Notes under the pieces: generated by a model
Told to the model about the DNA's origin: nothing
Database searches by the model: none
Seen by the model: only the letters and a program-made list of their open reading frames with translations
Shown here: positions 1 through 11,985 of the stretch, piece by piece
How positions within the stretch are numbered: position 1 is the stretch's first letter
Layout: each line of letters opens with the position of its first letter
Assembly: GCA_951394405.1 (NCBI GenBank)
Contig: OX596339.1
Location: 1-64,000, forward strand
Source of the DNA: Coprinellus micaceus
Taxonomy: Eukaryota; Basidiomycota; Agaricomycetes; Agaricales; Psathyrellaceae
Length of the DNA stretch: 64,000 nucleotides
Reading direction: 5' to 3'
Position numbers and translations under genes: made by a program

Positions 1-159
1 AACCCTAACCCTAACCCTAACCCTAACCCTAACCCTAACCCTAACCCTAACCCTAACCCTAACCCTAACCCTAACCCTAACCCTAACCCTAACCCTAACC
101 CTAACCCTAACCCTAACCCTAACCCTAACCCTAACCCTAACCCTAACCCTAACCCTAAC
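1..159. repeat. Telomere repeat tract (CCCTAA)n
   Basis: About 26 uninterrupted copies of CCCTAA run from the first base to about 159 and then stop abruptly at unique sequence. Read on the other strand this is TTAGGG, the common fungal telomere unit. The C-rich strand lies 5' on the plus strand, so the window begins at the physical left end of a chromosome. No variant units were seen. Confidence 0.98.
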
Positions 160-2416
160 ACCATGGGCTGAACGCAAGTGCTCTGCAACATTCTTAGCAT
201 GATACAGCTGCATGCACACACTGCAGCTGAAGAGCCTCAGGCGTTCATTGACTGCCAAGTTGAACTTGTTGAGCCATGGAGAGGTAGCCATATAGAGTGG
301 TGCAGCTTCATACACATGCTCTGGGCTTTCCTTCATGTGAGGTTGAGTGGACCTCAGATAAGGTGGTCAGGAAATAATACAACATACCTCGCATTCAAGC
401 AAATGACAAAGTTGGTCAACCTCAGACTGAAAGACATAGTCACAGGTAGGACATTTTGTGGCCTGGCAAATTTTATATCAGGTTTGTCCAACCTCATATA
501 ATGTGGACAAGGAAATAGTACAACACACCTGACACTCCAGCAAATGACTGAGCTGGTCATCCTCAGACAAGAAGATATGGTCACAGGTAGGGCATATTGG
601 GCCCTAGCATGGAAGATATCAGGTTGGGCTGACCTCATATAATGCCCAGCAGCAGCACTTACCACTTCTTCAGCCTACAATAATTCAATACAAAGTTAGC
701 AAAGTCTTCAACAGAAATGGCTGAAGCACTCACATCTGGCTGGGCCATAGACTGGGGTTAGGTTTATATGAGTCCAAACCAACCTGATATAATAGGGGCC
801 ACATATCACTCACAACCTGGCCAGGTGAATGTGAGATGGGGTTGGTTGGGGGTTTGGGTGGCTCATTACTTACATTCTGGACAGAAGTCTAGCCAACAGA
901 GTGCTGGGTTAATAGAGGGTAAAAAAAAAGATAAGGTGGCACCACTTACAGTGGCAGCAGACATCTGTGATGAGCTGGCATCAGATTCAAGCCCCCAAAT
1001 GCCCAAGATCACTCACATTTGCTAGGATTCAGATGAATGCTGCTGACATGGATCAGAATCACCCCCCTAATGGACAGAAATGAAGGGACAATACCTAAGA
1101 ACAGTGGCAGGAGGTGGTGGTGGTAGAGGCAGAAGCAGGACAGGCAGCAGATTCCCACCATCAGTCCTAGCTGATCCTGGGAATGTGGTCATGTGATGCC
1201 CAACCTCCATGACATTTCTGCTTTGCTGGCACTCCTCTTTTCCTCCTCCACCATGTTGGATGTGTTTCTGGCTACTAGGCTGGGGCATTGAAGCTTGGTA
1301 GGCTATGGGGATCACCTACTGTCCAGTAATAGCCCAGTTTGCACTTTCAGTACCCACTACCACCTTCCTGCTGATGGATCTCCTCCTGTATTCCAGCCAG
1401 GGGAGTGAAGTCAGGAGTGCATCTGGTTTGGGGACCATCTTGCCTTCAAAGGTCAGTCTGGTGCAGTAGCCCCTGCCTTCAATGGCAAATAGCCTGGTAT
1501 CTATCCAAAGTCTTCCTTTTCCTAGGCTGATCAGGGTGGTATCAATAGGAGCTGGCTCAGGGGGTTTCATTTGGGACTGGGGGACTTCATTTGGGACTGG
1601 GGATTTCAAGTCAGATGTCTATAGATGACCAGAACATTTCCCTGCATGTGGTGTAATTGCCCATCCTAGGGGGTGTAACCTGGCCTCTGTATGACTATGA
1701 CTCAAATTTATATGAGGTTCATTTGGCCTCATATAATTTCTGGGGGGACTTGGGGGATTTCAAATAGCCTGGCCTTATATGAGGTCAGCTTGCATTCATA
1801 GTTTCTTTGGATGGTCTTGGGGGCTACTGGGTGACTTGGTGACTATCAGGACTGGCCATCCTCATAGTCACTGGCTCACTTGGTCTTGACTTGGGTACAC
1901 CTGTGTGTAGGGTGGGTTGACTATAAGTAAAGTATACCAGTCTCTGACTGTTGAGACTTCACTTGGGTCTGACCTGCCAGATAGTAGGTGTACTTGGGTA
2001 CTGGGTTTCACCAGTGTGTAGGGTGGGCTGACTTCAAGTCAAGTGTACCAGTCTCTGACTGTTGAGACTTTATATGAGGTCTGGCCTACCTGATAGCAGG
2101 TAGACTTGGGTGGTGGGTTTCAACCTGGGTCACACCAGTGTGTAGGATGGGCTGACTTCAAGTCAGGTGTACCAGTCTCTGACTGTTGAGACTTGATATG
2201 AGGTCTGGCCTACCTGATAGCAGGTAGACTTGGGTTGTGTACCAGTCACACTTGATATTGAGTCAGTCTGACTGTATATTGGACTTCCCATAACTAGTGA
2301 GGGCTTCACTGACTTTGGGTTGAGTCTTTATATAAGGTTGGGCCAAATTAATATAAGGTGGACTGGGAATAGTGGGAACTGGGGGTGTGGGTTGGATACT
2401 GGGATTCATTTCCAAG
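160..2416. repeat. Subtelomeric spacer with diverged repeats
   Basis: No convincing gene is present. A motif of the form TATATGAGGT or its reverse (CCTCATATAA) recurs near 495, 637, 1690, 1725, 1776, 2072, 2200 and 2330. A block of about 140 bp is tandemly duplicated (about 348-487 and 488-630; both copies contain GTCACAGGTAGG). A second tandem set shares ACCAGTCTCTGACTGTTGAG at about 1936, 2047 and 2171 (spacing about 111-124 bp). The short open frames here have no family features. A telomere-linked helicase, common next to fungal telomeres, is not seen. Confidence 0.7.
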
Positions 2417-3226
2417 TCAACCTGCACCCACAGCAGGGTTATACCTGGGTATACCCATGTGTAACCTGCTGTGGATGCTGGTTGACCTGGTAGTGGTCCT
2501 GGATAATTCCCAGTTTAGGGTGGGTCTACTGTACTTGGCCCAGGACTGGGTCTGTACCTGGCTTTTGGCCCACTGTACTTGGCCTTGCTGTACTTGGCCC
2601 CCGTGGGAACGGGGACTTAGTGCATTTCCATTATTTTGGCAGGGGGGAATCTGTACTTGGCAGCCAAGTACACCAATGAGATAGTAAGGGGTTTTGGTAC
2701 CTTGGCGGCGAATGACTTTAGCCGCTTGAGGAAAGGGATCCTCAGTGACTCCGGTGTCTTCATCGTCCAGCAGAGCTCGTGAGATAACACGACCAAGTCT
2801 CCTTTCTTCTTGATGAGACTGTGATTGAGGTCCTGGATCTCCCAAATCTGGGAGGAGTTCATATTCGTCATGTTCGAAGGCATCGAAGAACTGGGCAAGG
2901 TCCTCATGATAATCGCGCTCGCTATCGCCATCATCATCGTCAGACATGTCTTGAGGATTGGGCCATGATGGGTCGTTCCAATGAAGGGGGTTGCTGCCTT
3001 GAGGTGCCAGTGGATCTCGATGTGGTGTGGTGGTTGGGGAGTGAGAGTGAGGGCGAGGATGAGGGCGAGGCTGAGGAACAGGACGAGGGTCAACATCCAG
3101 GGTAATCTCCCTGAGTTTCCCCTTCTTGTAGGATGCACATTTCTTTGACATTGTTAGGTGGGCGTTTACGCCTTGCGTTGTTTGGAAAACCCTCCCACAA
3201 TTGGGACAAAGGGGAATATCGCCCAT
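2417..3226 (-). pseudogene. Plavaka-like transposon protein, N-terminal zinc-finger fragment
   Basis: From the ATG at 3226 the protein starts MGDIPLCPNCGRVF, followed by a zinc-finger-like arrangement (CPNC, then His, then Cys about six residues on; a C2HC variant). Next come a Pro/His/Ser-rich linker and an acidic stretch (DDDDGDSE) leading to EDPFPQAAKVIRR. A short zinc finger, a low-complexity linker and a segment like ...PGAAKV... is the usual beginning of Plavaka-type proteins of Agaricomycetes. The large transposase body that should follow is absent; the frame runs into repeat-like sequence from about 2650 downward. The open frame extends upstream to 3361, but that extension looks non-coding. 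This is a truncated relic; assignment to Plavaka rests on remembered family layout. Confidence 0.45.
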
Positions 3227-3439
3227 GTTGAATAGCAGCATAGCGTTCAGAAGGTTGAGAGAAATTGATTGAAAGGCGTAGGAAGTACACTGTGAATCGC
3301 AGAAATGAGAGAAGTGGGAAAAGATGAATAAAATGGGCAGAAGAATGGCGAAGGAACACAAAAATGGAAGGATTGGACCACCCTGTCACATTGGTGGTGT
3401 TAGAACGATAGTATCATGCTATAGTTGTCATCATGAATG

Positions 3440-4119
3440 GACTTTGTTGGAAGTGGCAAATGCGGAGATTAAGGACCTTTGAATAACACAGTTCTGAGCG
3501 TTGGTAGCGCCTGTTGACTGTCCCTGCTTCTTTGGAAGAGGAGGCAGGTGAAATAGAGGGTGTCGGGGATTGAGATCAATTCTCCCCTTCATTGGAAGTG
3601 AAGGAGGACTGGGTGGGGTGTTGAAAGCAGGGACATAGCTGGTACGCTGTCGACTGGGGACTCTACGTCATTGGAAACGGAGTGGAGAGTACTCATGGGT
3701 GGACGGTGTAGGTAGAGGGTGGTGCCGGGTCCTGCTTCGTCCTGCGCTTGTGCTGGGGGGTTCTGGAAGGTAAAGGGTATCCACAGTCAGTACAAAATCA
3801 GCCAGAATGATCGAAACATTTTGCTCACCGTACACCCAGGGGCCAGTATCCAGCCAAACGGCGCCCAACACCCACCTTACGATGACAACACCCCTATGAC
3901 CCCACCTTTACCTTCCTCATTCCTCCAGACTCAGGATATTGAACCCTCAAGCTTGGTCGTGCCGGGAACATTGGGTAGGGGTGGGGTAAGGTGGAGGTGG
4001 ATGGGGAGTGGGAGTTGACAGGGCGGAGGCGGGTCAATGGCGAGCAGAGGAGTGAGGGGGAGGAGCGAGGGTGCAGAGCGGGAACAGCGTCGGAGGGCGG
4101 AAAGGGAGGGTTGGGAGAT
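3440..4119. repeat. Degenerate flank of the 51-bp minisatellite
   Basis: Scattered, diverged copies of the minisatellite core (TTGGAAG plus a GGTGGGG-like run) occur near 3447, 3530, 3590 and 3670. They become regular only after about 4120. No gene is supported here; short frames on both strands overlap one another and lack family features. Confidence 0.5.
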
Positions 4120-5760
4120 ATGAGAACCTGCCACTTCGTTGGAAGCGCAGGTGAGGTGGTGGGGGCATCGTTCGCTGCCCTAGGTTCGTTGGAAGCTGGG
4201 AAGAAGTGGTGGGGGTGTCCTTAGATGCCCCTGCTTCGTTGGAAGCGAGGGAGGGGCAGCGGGAGTGTTGAACGCTGCCCGAGCTTCTTTGGAAGCGATG
4301 AAGAGGCGGTGGGGAGGCGGTCCACGTCCCCATTTCGCTGGAAGACAGGGAGAGGCGGTGGGAGCGTCATTAGATGCCCCTGCTTCGTTGAACGTGATTG
4401 GGATGCGGTGGGGGTGTCGAACGGCGTCCCCATTTCGTTGGAAGCGATGGAGAGGCGTTGGGGGTGGAAAACAACGGCCCAGCTTCGTTGGAAGCAAGGG
4501 AGAGGTGGTGGGGCATTGAACGAAGCCCCCGCATCGTTGGAAGCGATGGAGAGGCGTTGGGGGGGTCCAACGACAGTCCAGCTTCATTGGATGCGAGGGA
4601 GATGTGGCAGGGGCGGAGAACAACGTGCCACCTTTGTTGGAAGCGAGGGAGGGGTGGCGGGGGCGTCATTCGACATCCCAGGTTCGTTCGAAGCGATAGG
4701 GATGTGGTGGGGGTGTCGAACAGTGGCCGAGCTTCGTTCGAAGCGATGGAGAGGTGGTGGGGACGGCGAACAGCATCTTGGCTTTGTTAAAAGCAAGGGG
4801 GAGATGGTGGGGACGCTGTTTGGCGTCCCCATTTCGTTGGAAGCAAGGGAGCGGTGGTGGGGGGCTTGAACAGCGTCCCAGGTTCGTTTGAAGTGAGGGA
4901 GCGGTGGTGGGGACCCCAAACGGTGTTCCAGCTTCGTTTGAAGCAAGGGGGAGGCGATGGGGGGCTTGAACGGCGTCCTGGCTTCGTTGGAAGCGGGGGA
5001 GCGGTGGTGGGGGCGGCGAACAACGCCCCAGGTTCGTTGGAAGCGAGGGAGCGGCCGTGGGGGCATCATTCGATGCCCCTGCTTCGTTAGAAGCAAGGGG
5101 GACGTGGTGGGGGGCTCGAACGGCGTTCAAGCTTCATCGGAAGCGAGGGAGAGGTGGTGGGGGCCGCCGTTCGATGCCGGGCTTCGTTGGAAGTGGCGGG
5201 GGGTGGTGGGGGCCCCGAACGGCGTTCCAGCTTCGTTGGAAGCAAGGGAGTGGTGGTGGGGGGGCAAACGACGCCCCAGGTTCACTGGAAGCGAGGGAGC
5301 GGCTGTGGGGGCGTCATTCAACGCCCCAGCTTCGTTGGACGTGGGGGAGAGGCGATGGGAGCGTTGAGCCTTCGTTGGAAGCCATGGAGAGGCGGCGGGA
5401 GCGTTGAGCCTTCGTTGGAAGCCATGGAGAGGCGGCGGGGGCGTCATTAGACACCTCCGCTTCGTTAAAAGCGATGGGGATGTGGTGGGGGTGTCAAAAG
5501 ACGGTCCAGCTTCGTTGGAAGGGAGGCAGGGGTGGTGGGGGATTCGAACGACACCAGAGCTTCGTTGGGAGCGATGGAGAGGTGTGGGGGCGTCAAACGA
5601 AGACCCAGCTTCGTTGGAAGCAAGGCAGAGGTGGTGGGGGCCCCGAACGACGCCAGAGCTTCGTTGGAAGCAAGGCAGAGGCGGTGGGGGGTTCGAACGA
5701 CACCAGAGCTTCATTGGAAGCGAGGCAGAGGCGTGGGGGCGTCAAACGAAGACCGCCCAG
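4120..5760. repeat. 51-bp minisatellite, about 32 copies
   Basis: A unit of 51 bp recurs with little length change, e.g. cores starting near 4136, 4187 and 4238. Each begins TTCGTTGGAAGCGAGGGAG, followed by GGTGGTGGGGG and a short variable part that often forms GAACGGCGTCC or CATTCGATGCC. Because 51 is divisible by three and stops are rare in the unit, long frames appear on both strands and in all phases, each made of 17-residue repeats. These are best read as by-products of the repeat, not genes. The last copies end near 5760. Confidence 0.9.
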
Positions 5761-5949
5761 GGCCAGTGCTCAGTCTTGATGTGCGGTGGGGGTGAGGTTG
5801 GAGCTAGATTGTGTGTTGGTGTGATGTTGGGTTGGACTTGAAATCCAGCGCAGAGTTGGGTGAGCGAAATAGCAGGGAGAGGTGGTGGAAGGAGGAGGAA
5901 TGGACTTGGCGATTGCTGAAGCCTTCACCGCCTGGTCATCATGTGACCA

Positions 5950-6024
5950 AACGAGATAAGGCCCGACTGTGGGAGATCTCGAACGCTGCGTTCGAGATCT
6001 CCCACAGTCGGGCCTGATCTCGTT
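5950..6024. repeat. 75-bp near-perfect palindrome
   Basis: Two 37-bp arms (5950-5986 and 5988-6024) around a single T at 5987 are reverse complements with one mismatch. The centre reads GAACGCTGCGTTC and the outer ends AACGAGAT/ATCTCGTT. A single strand could form a long hairpin with almost no loop. It lies 33 bp before the first candidate ATG of the next gene (6057). Confidence 0.95.
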
Positions 6025-6056
6025 CTGACCATTCAACATCCCATGAGCGCGTTGCG

Positions 6057-8607
6057 TTGCGCTTGACTGGTGTCATGTCACGCGTCTGCCTGACCACTGC
6101 CGACCTCCTCACTCTGCGAGCAGCGCTCGGCCATGCTATCACTGCCCATCCGGCTCCGACTTCAACGTTCCCATTTGCGCCTGAAAGTACCGAGAAGCTC
6201 GCATCACTTCTTGACTCGCTCCTCACAGTGCCGACGGTGCCCGGGACAACATTCACTCTTGAGGTAGTGCCTGACCGCCCGCCCAACAATGCCAACCTCG
6301 GTCAGCTGCTTGATGATGTGGCACAGCAGGGCTTCGGAGTGACGAGTACTGGATCTGGTGACTTGGTGAGTGCATTACCGTGGTCTGAAAGATTTGTACC
6401 TCACCTTCTCATTCCAGACTGAGACCGCAGTGTTGGTGCATGGCCACATGCTTGGTCCCCTCCGCCGCAGCTCAGTAAGTGTGCTGCTTTGTGAAATTGA
6501 CTGTTGTCTAACCTTCCTTATTGGCTGCGTAGCTCCCCACCACCAGTCGAGGGTCGACGCCAGACTCTGATATCTGGGGCTCAAATGCATCAACCTTTCG
6601 CGATTCGAGCCCGGCGCCTTTGTTTGGTGGGGAGGCTGAGAGCACGGGAAGGAGGAGGGTGTTGGATTCGGAATGGGACGATGATGAGGTTGTGGGAGGA
6701 CGTGTTCGATATTCGAAGTGTCCAAGGTTGAATGCGATATCTGAGGAAGAGGAAGAAGAATACTTGCCTGGCCCTCAACTCCAGGACTCCTTCAGACGCC
6801 CACTGCATGCCCCCGACAGACGTCTCCGCTCAGCTGAACTCTCCCCTCTCAAACAAGCATTGCTTGCATCCACCCCTGCTTCGGACACCAACTCCACGTA
6901 CCCCTTCTCCTTCACCATGAATGTCGCTGGTGAGACAGGTCACGGTACTGAGGAGAGCCATGTCTCCTCCCGTTCATCACCTTCACTATACCCTCCACCA
7001 CCCCTGATCGCAACTTCCCCACCTGCATTCTCCCCAACCTCACCAACCACTTCTGCCCATGGGGACCCTCCCACCATCACCCCACCGCGTCACAAGCCCA
7101 ATAACAACCTGCCTCGGCTTACCATCAGGATCCCCCCACGTACATCCACCTCCACCAACCAATCTGAACAACAGCTCGATGATGCGCCGTATCGTGCGGG
7201 GAGTGTGGAACTCTTCAACTGGATCCACGATGGCAATCCACCACCCCTGAACGCGGAGAACCAGCGGCTTGCAGGAAACGCAGATTGGCTTCGACCTGGT
7301 CAGGTTGGGCCTGGCGGTGTGGTCAAACCACCCAAGCCACCCAAGCCACCCTGCAAGCGTGGAGGGTGCTCACTCCTAAGTGTTTCTGGGAGGCGTTTGA
7401 CAGGTGAAGAGCGTCGGAGGATGAGCCGCATGGGCCCAGAGGGTATGGGGGATGTCAACGAGGGCGATGACCTGGACGCATACCAAGAGGACAATGAAGA
7501 ACAGCCTGCAGATCCTACCTCTTCCTCCCAGAACGACACCCTCTCCACAATGTCACCACCCCCAGGGTACCTCATTCTCAACAACGGGGAGGCTCGCCCA
7601 GAAATTCAAGTTCTTAACCGTCGTGCAAGCCATTTTCTCTTAACCCTTGCTGCCGGGTGTCGGGAGTGTCTCCCAGGCTCAACGACCAGCACTACGATGG
7701 TCGCCAACCCCCTTGACATCTTCCGTGCACTCAAATATGGGTTTATGCCTGGAACTTTGAGCCCACTCACAACCCCAGCAGGCCGTTCATTTGCTGATCA
7801 GGCTCAGCTGTGTACGGTGGGCTTCACCCCGGGGCAAGATGATCCAGATTGTCAGCACCTCCCTGTGAATTTCCCCAAGGATTGTACTCTCCGCTCCCTT
7901 ACCTCTGTCGTCACCCGCATGATCGACGCTGAGGTCCTAGAAGCCATTGCCCAATTGATCTATTGGGTGAACGCAATGCATTTTGCAGCGTTAATCATGA
8001 AGTATGTCTTTGCTCTTGATCATTGCTACCTGTTGGCTGATTCCTAGCTCTATAGAGAAGTCAAACGCACTAAGCGATCTCGCGAAGACCTATTCAAGAT
8101 GGTCGCTGAAGACATGGGTCGTGTTGGGCATGCAAAGGTTGGAGTTCCCCTGTTGAAGCGCTACTATCATGATGGTACGGTAGTAGCTATGCTGGCGGCA
8201 GCAGGTAAGTCGGCAGAGATTCTCTCACCTCCCAACTAGCCTCTGACTTGTTGTAGGTTCCATGTACCTGGTAATCGTAATGGCATGCTGCCGAGTGCGT
8301 CAGGACATCAGGGCTATCAACTTTGAGTTTTTTGGCCATATCACTCGCGAACTTCGCATGCCCCATCGTAAGTTGCTTGCTCTCTTTTGATCACTTTCAC
8401 TGAAGCAAGGCTACTAGCAGATTCTCTTTTCTTTACAAAGCTAACAAACTATATCATACCTGGAATCGCTCGCCTCATGAAGGTTGAGCCTTTGACGATG
8501 AGTCGGCTGGCTTCTGATGTCTTTATGGTTGCGGGGGGCAAACTGGAGATTGACTGCACCGACCTGTGTGAGAGTGACGAGTTTTTTGAGAACTTTGCCC
8601 TCATGTA
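6057..8607 (+). CDS. Upstream exons, hypothetical; possibly N-terminal part of the TET/JBP-like gene
   Basis: A spliced frame starts at ATG 6057. Likely introns have clean GT-AG ends: about 6366-6417 (GTGAGT...CCAG), about 6475-6532, 8002-8047 (GTATGT...CTAG), one near 8205-8257, one starting near 8369, and one starting at 8606 (GTAAGC...TTTAG). The long exon (about 6533-8001) contains an acidic patch (EEEEEEY), a Pro/Ser-rich segment, a KPPKPPKPPC repeat and a conserved-looking C-terminal part (NRRASHFLLTLAAGC). I do not recognise a domain. The splice at 8606 continues in frame into the dioxygenase exons, so this may be one long gene. A separate upstream gene is also possible. Confidence 0.5.
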
Positions 8608-9842
8608 AGCCTTGTTCTCTCACTTTGTTTAGTACCTTTCTCACCTACCCTCCAAGGGAACCCGTCAATGATCGTGATAAGGAGGCGTGGAAGGAGGGAA
8701 TGGTTGCCAACCCTCAAGGGCAGCGTTTGAGGCTTGAAACTGTCAACTCCCTCCTGTCCCAGCCTATACGATCATCTGACCCTCTGCAACTACCTCCTAT
8801 CCTCTCCATCCGGCGTTCAGGATCTGCCCCTCCTCCTTCTCTGCCAGCACAGCCGCAAGCCTTTCCAGCCTCTCCCCGGACGGAGAAATTGCCACCTCTG
8901 GATTTTTCCTGGGAAAAGGCAGAGTTCAAGGGTGATACACATATCATTGACACCGACTTCTCATTTGAACTCAACAGGACTGTTGGATATAAGCAGTCTA
9001 ACGAGAAGCTCCGATACAATTATACCCAGCGCCAGCGAAAGGCGACACTGAACGCTGTTGAGGCTCTAGACGTCGATCAGCTGCGGGAGTTGCTTGTGAC
9101 GCAGCTTACTGATGGCAAGCGGAAGAACCAGAAGACATGGGTTGAAATGGATACAGCCATCCTGAAGGGGTATGTTGTATATTGCCTTCTGTACAAATTA
9201 TAACTCATTTTGCTTTAGAAACATGCTTCGTATCAATGATATGGCGGGTGGTGCTCTTGTCACCTTTCTACCTCCAATCCCCACCCGCCTCATTGACGAT
9301 TTCTTTGACTCCCTTCGGGTTCTCTTCCCAGACTTCCGCGTTACGGATACCAAGAAGGAAGGGAGTCTCCACACGTACCCTGCTGTGCATTGTGATGTTT
9401 ATGGCCGTTATACCAACAGGGTGAGTGTGATATCTTCTATGACCGTGTATCCACAGCTGACTTTGGCACAGGGAGATGGTGTTCCAGACTTCGCTGACCC
9501 TTCCAGCATCCAAAAGGAAGGGAAAGAGTGTTTAAACACCTGCCGGAACCTACCTAGGACCAGTGCAGAATGGAACAAAGACTCCGAGCTATTTGTGCAT
9601 ATGCAAGAGGCTGCCGCCCCCATCTTCAATTGAATTCGGGAGAAGGCCTGTTACTTTCCCTACTTCCCATTCACATTCATCAATTCTGACGCCTTTCTAG
9701 ATGCAGGAACTGTTTCCTGATAACTTCAAGATCCTTTCTCAGTACATTGAACGCCGTCCCTGCAACTTCTTCTCCCCTGTCCACCCCTTCTCTGGGTTTG
9801 TCATAAATCTCAATTGCGCTACTCGCATTCACCGAGATTGGG

Positions 9843-9851
9843 GGGATAGTG
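9843..9851 (+). repeat. Target-site duplication, left copy
   Basis: GGGATAGTG here is repeated exactly at 12015-12023, directly outside the inverted ends of the inserted element. It lies within the codons for the GDS following the HxD motif. Confidence 0.85.
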
Positions 9852-9886
9852 GAGTACTTTACACTCCCCCATTTTGCCTTTGGGAA

Positions 9887-10205
9887 TCCAGTGGACATCC
9901 AGCAGACATACTGGACATCCAGTGCACATCCAGTGGACAATTGACCTGATTTTGCGTCAGTTTTGTCCACTGGACATTGATTTGTGTCCAGTTGATGTCC
10001 AGTTGCATGTCCAGTACCTGCCAAACAACATGTCCACTGGACAATGACTGGTCACAACGTAGACTGGACGTCCTGCAGGATACTGGACATACCAGGATAC
10101 GTATCCACTGGATGTCCAGCCATTAATGTCCAGTGATGTCCAGTGATGTCCAGTGGAAAGCCACTGGACATCACTCCACTGGAGTCCAGTGACATCCAGT
10201 GGACC
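9887..10205. repeat. Left subterminal CCAGTGGACAT array
   Basis: Many copies of CCAGTGGACATCCAG and close variants occur in both orientations, typically 10-20 bp apart. The right end of the same element has the matching array. Such subterminal repeats commonly serve as transposase binding sites. Confidence 0.8.
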
Positions 10206-10280
10206 CCACTTGACATGTTTATACAGCTCTTATGTATACTATGTATTAAGAATAATAAAAAAATATTTTTGAAAAAGCGC

Positions 10281-10354
10281 AGTGTTGGGGATTCGAACAT
10301 GCGAGCTTCACATCACACTCTGCCAGGCACAACTAACCGTTACACCACAACAGC
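10281..10354 (-). ncRNA. tRNA-derived Pol III-like segment inside the transposon
   Basis: Read on the minus strand, this 74-nt segment has a box A-like TGGTGTAACGGTTAG and a box B-like GTTCGAATCCC at tRNA spacing. A TTTTT run, a Pol III terminator type, follows about 4 nt after its 3' end. The outer ends (GCTGTTG and CAACACT) can partly pair as an acceptor stem. The D, anticodon and T stems do not pair well, so a functional tRNA is unlikely. It looks like a tRNA-derived relic or SINE-like head. Confidence 0.4.
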
Positions 10355-11691
10355 TTACTTTGGTCTACCCCACTAGTTATATAAGTACCCTCCTGAGCGG
10401 CCACGTCACGCGGTTGGCAGAGCTGTGCACGGACGTATGACGTGGCCGCACAGGCGCCGCGTGGTCTTTCTCTCTTCACCACCATCCTCTCGCCGTCGTC
10501 CGTCGCCGTCGTCCTCAACGCCGGTCCCCAGCTCCACGAGCAAACACCCACGCCCACCCTCTTCGCACCTCGACCACCGTACCGACCGCGACCATCCTCG
10601 ATCCCCCTGAAATCGCGCCCGCCTGCCGACCGCCAGTTGAACCCCCACAAGGGATCGCTGCAGCGCGAGCACGTGCCTCCCCACAGCCCGAGCACCCCAC
10701 GTTGGGGTGCTTTCTTTCCTCGTAAGTCGCCTCGCCGTCCCCTGCCCCTCACCACCCAAGCTGACCGTGCCCTCGTCCTCCCTTTCCATGCCCTCCCCGT
10801 CCTCGGTCACCCAAACCCTCCGCCACGTCACTGCTGCGCACGACACGGCACCCGACCACCCCCCGGGACCCGAACGGCGACGTCGACGGTGCACGGACAC
10901 CACGTTGCATGCCACGTCACCCGGCACCGCCCATGCCCCTGCCCCTCACCCTGCTCGACCTCACCCGACGCCACGTTGCACGCCGGGTCATGCCGCACCG
11001 CCCGTGTCCCTGCCCCTCACCCTCCACAACCTCACCCAACGCCCACGTCGCAACCGACCCCGAACGGCGCCCTCGCCTGCCGCCACGCCATCGGGCACAC
11101 GACGTGGCACCCCCACTTCCCCAACCCCATGTCACCCACGACTGCCGACCCACCAACCCCACGGCACAACCGCGTACGACGCCGACCCCCCTACGCCATG
11201 GCACAACGGACCACCACACTGATCCCCGCCCACCACGTCACAACGGACCACCACGCCTGTCGCCGCCCGCCACGTCGCAACCGCATACGACGCCAATCCC
11301 CGCCCACCATGTCGCAATGGACCACCACGCCCGTCCTCGCGTGTGCCACATCCCTACAGCCAACGCCCGCACCGCGTCACACCCCCTGACCCCCGTCCTC
11401 GCATGTGCCGTGTACCTACGGCCAACGCCCACGCGCCACGTCACTCCCGCCAACACCCATCCCCGTCTGCATCTCCCCGGCGGACGTGGTCCCGCTTGTA
11501 CCACCCCATGCCCATTCTCACTTGCCAATGCCCATTCTCGCACGCCACGCCACCCTGACTAACACCTACCTTCTCGTTGTATAGAACTGGGAACTATGTT
11601 TGTAGACTTTTGTTGTAATTAAGTACATGTATCTGCCAAATGTTCACCTTCGTACTTGACCTTGCTAAGTGTGAACTTAATGATTCCCAGA

Positions 11692-11985
11692 TGTCCAGTA
11701 GGTATCCAGTCTATGTCCAGTGGATGTCCAGTGTCATTTGGTCTTTGGACTTCACTAGACATAGACTGAACAATATCCAGTGGATGTCCAGTGGATGTCC
11801 AGTGGATGTCCAGTAGGCTACTGGACATTCCCTGGCCATTGACTGGACATGTACAGGACAGCTTGTGACCCAAACTGGACACCAGTGGAATCCAGTGGAA
11901 TCCAGTGAATGTCCAGTGGACAAATTGCAAGATCCAGTGAAATCCACTGGACATCCACTGGATTTTGGATGTCCAGTGGATTCCT
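11692..11985. repeat. Right subterminal CCAGTGGATGT array
   Basis: This is the counterpart of the left array: repeated GTCCAGTGGATGTCCAGT units, including three in tandem near 11780-11812, followed by the right inverted end at about 11995-12014. Confidence 0.8.

Noticed and set aside
4034..5841. Many long frames on both strands rich in WGASFDAPASLEARERW-like or PPLPRFQR-like repeats
   Set aside because: They are by-products of a 51-bp repeat whose length is divisible by three; no start, intron or domain supports a gene.
10281..10354. A functional tRNA gene
   Set aside because: Box A and box B are present, but D, anticodon and T stems do not pair; kept only as a tRNA-derived segment.
10406..11562. 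Long Pro/Thr/His-rich frames, and their antisense, inside the transposon
   Set aside because: The stretch is C-rich with few possible stops; frames overlap in several phases and show no domain.
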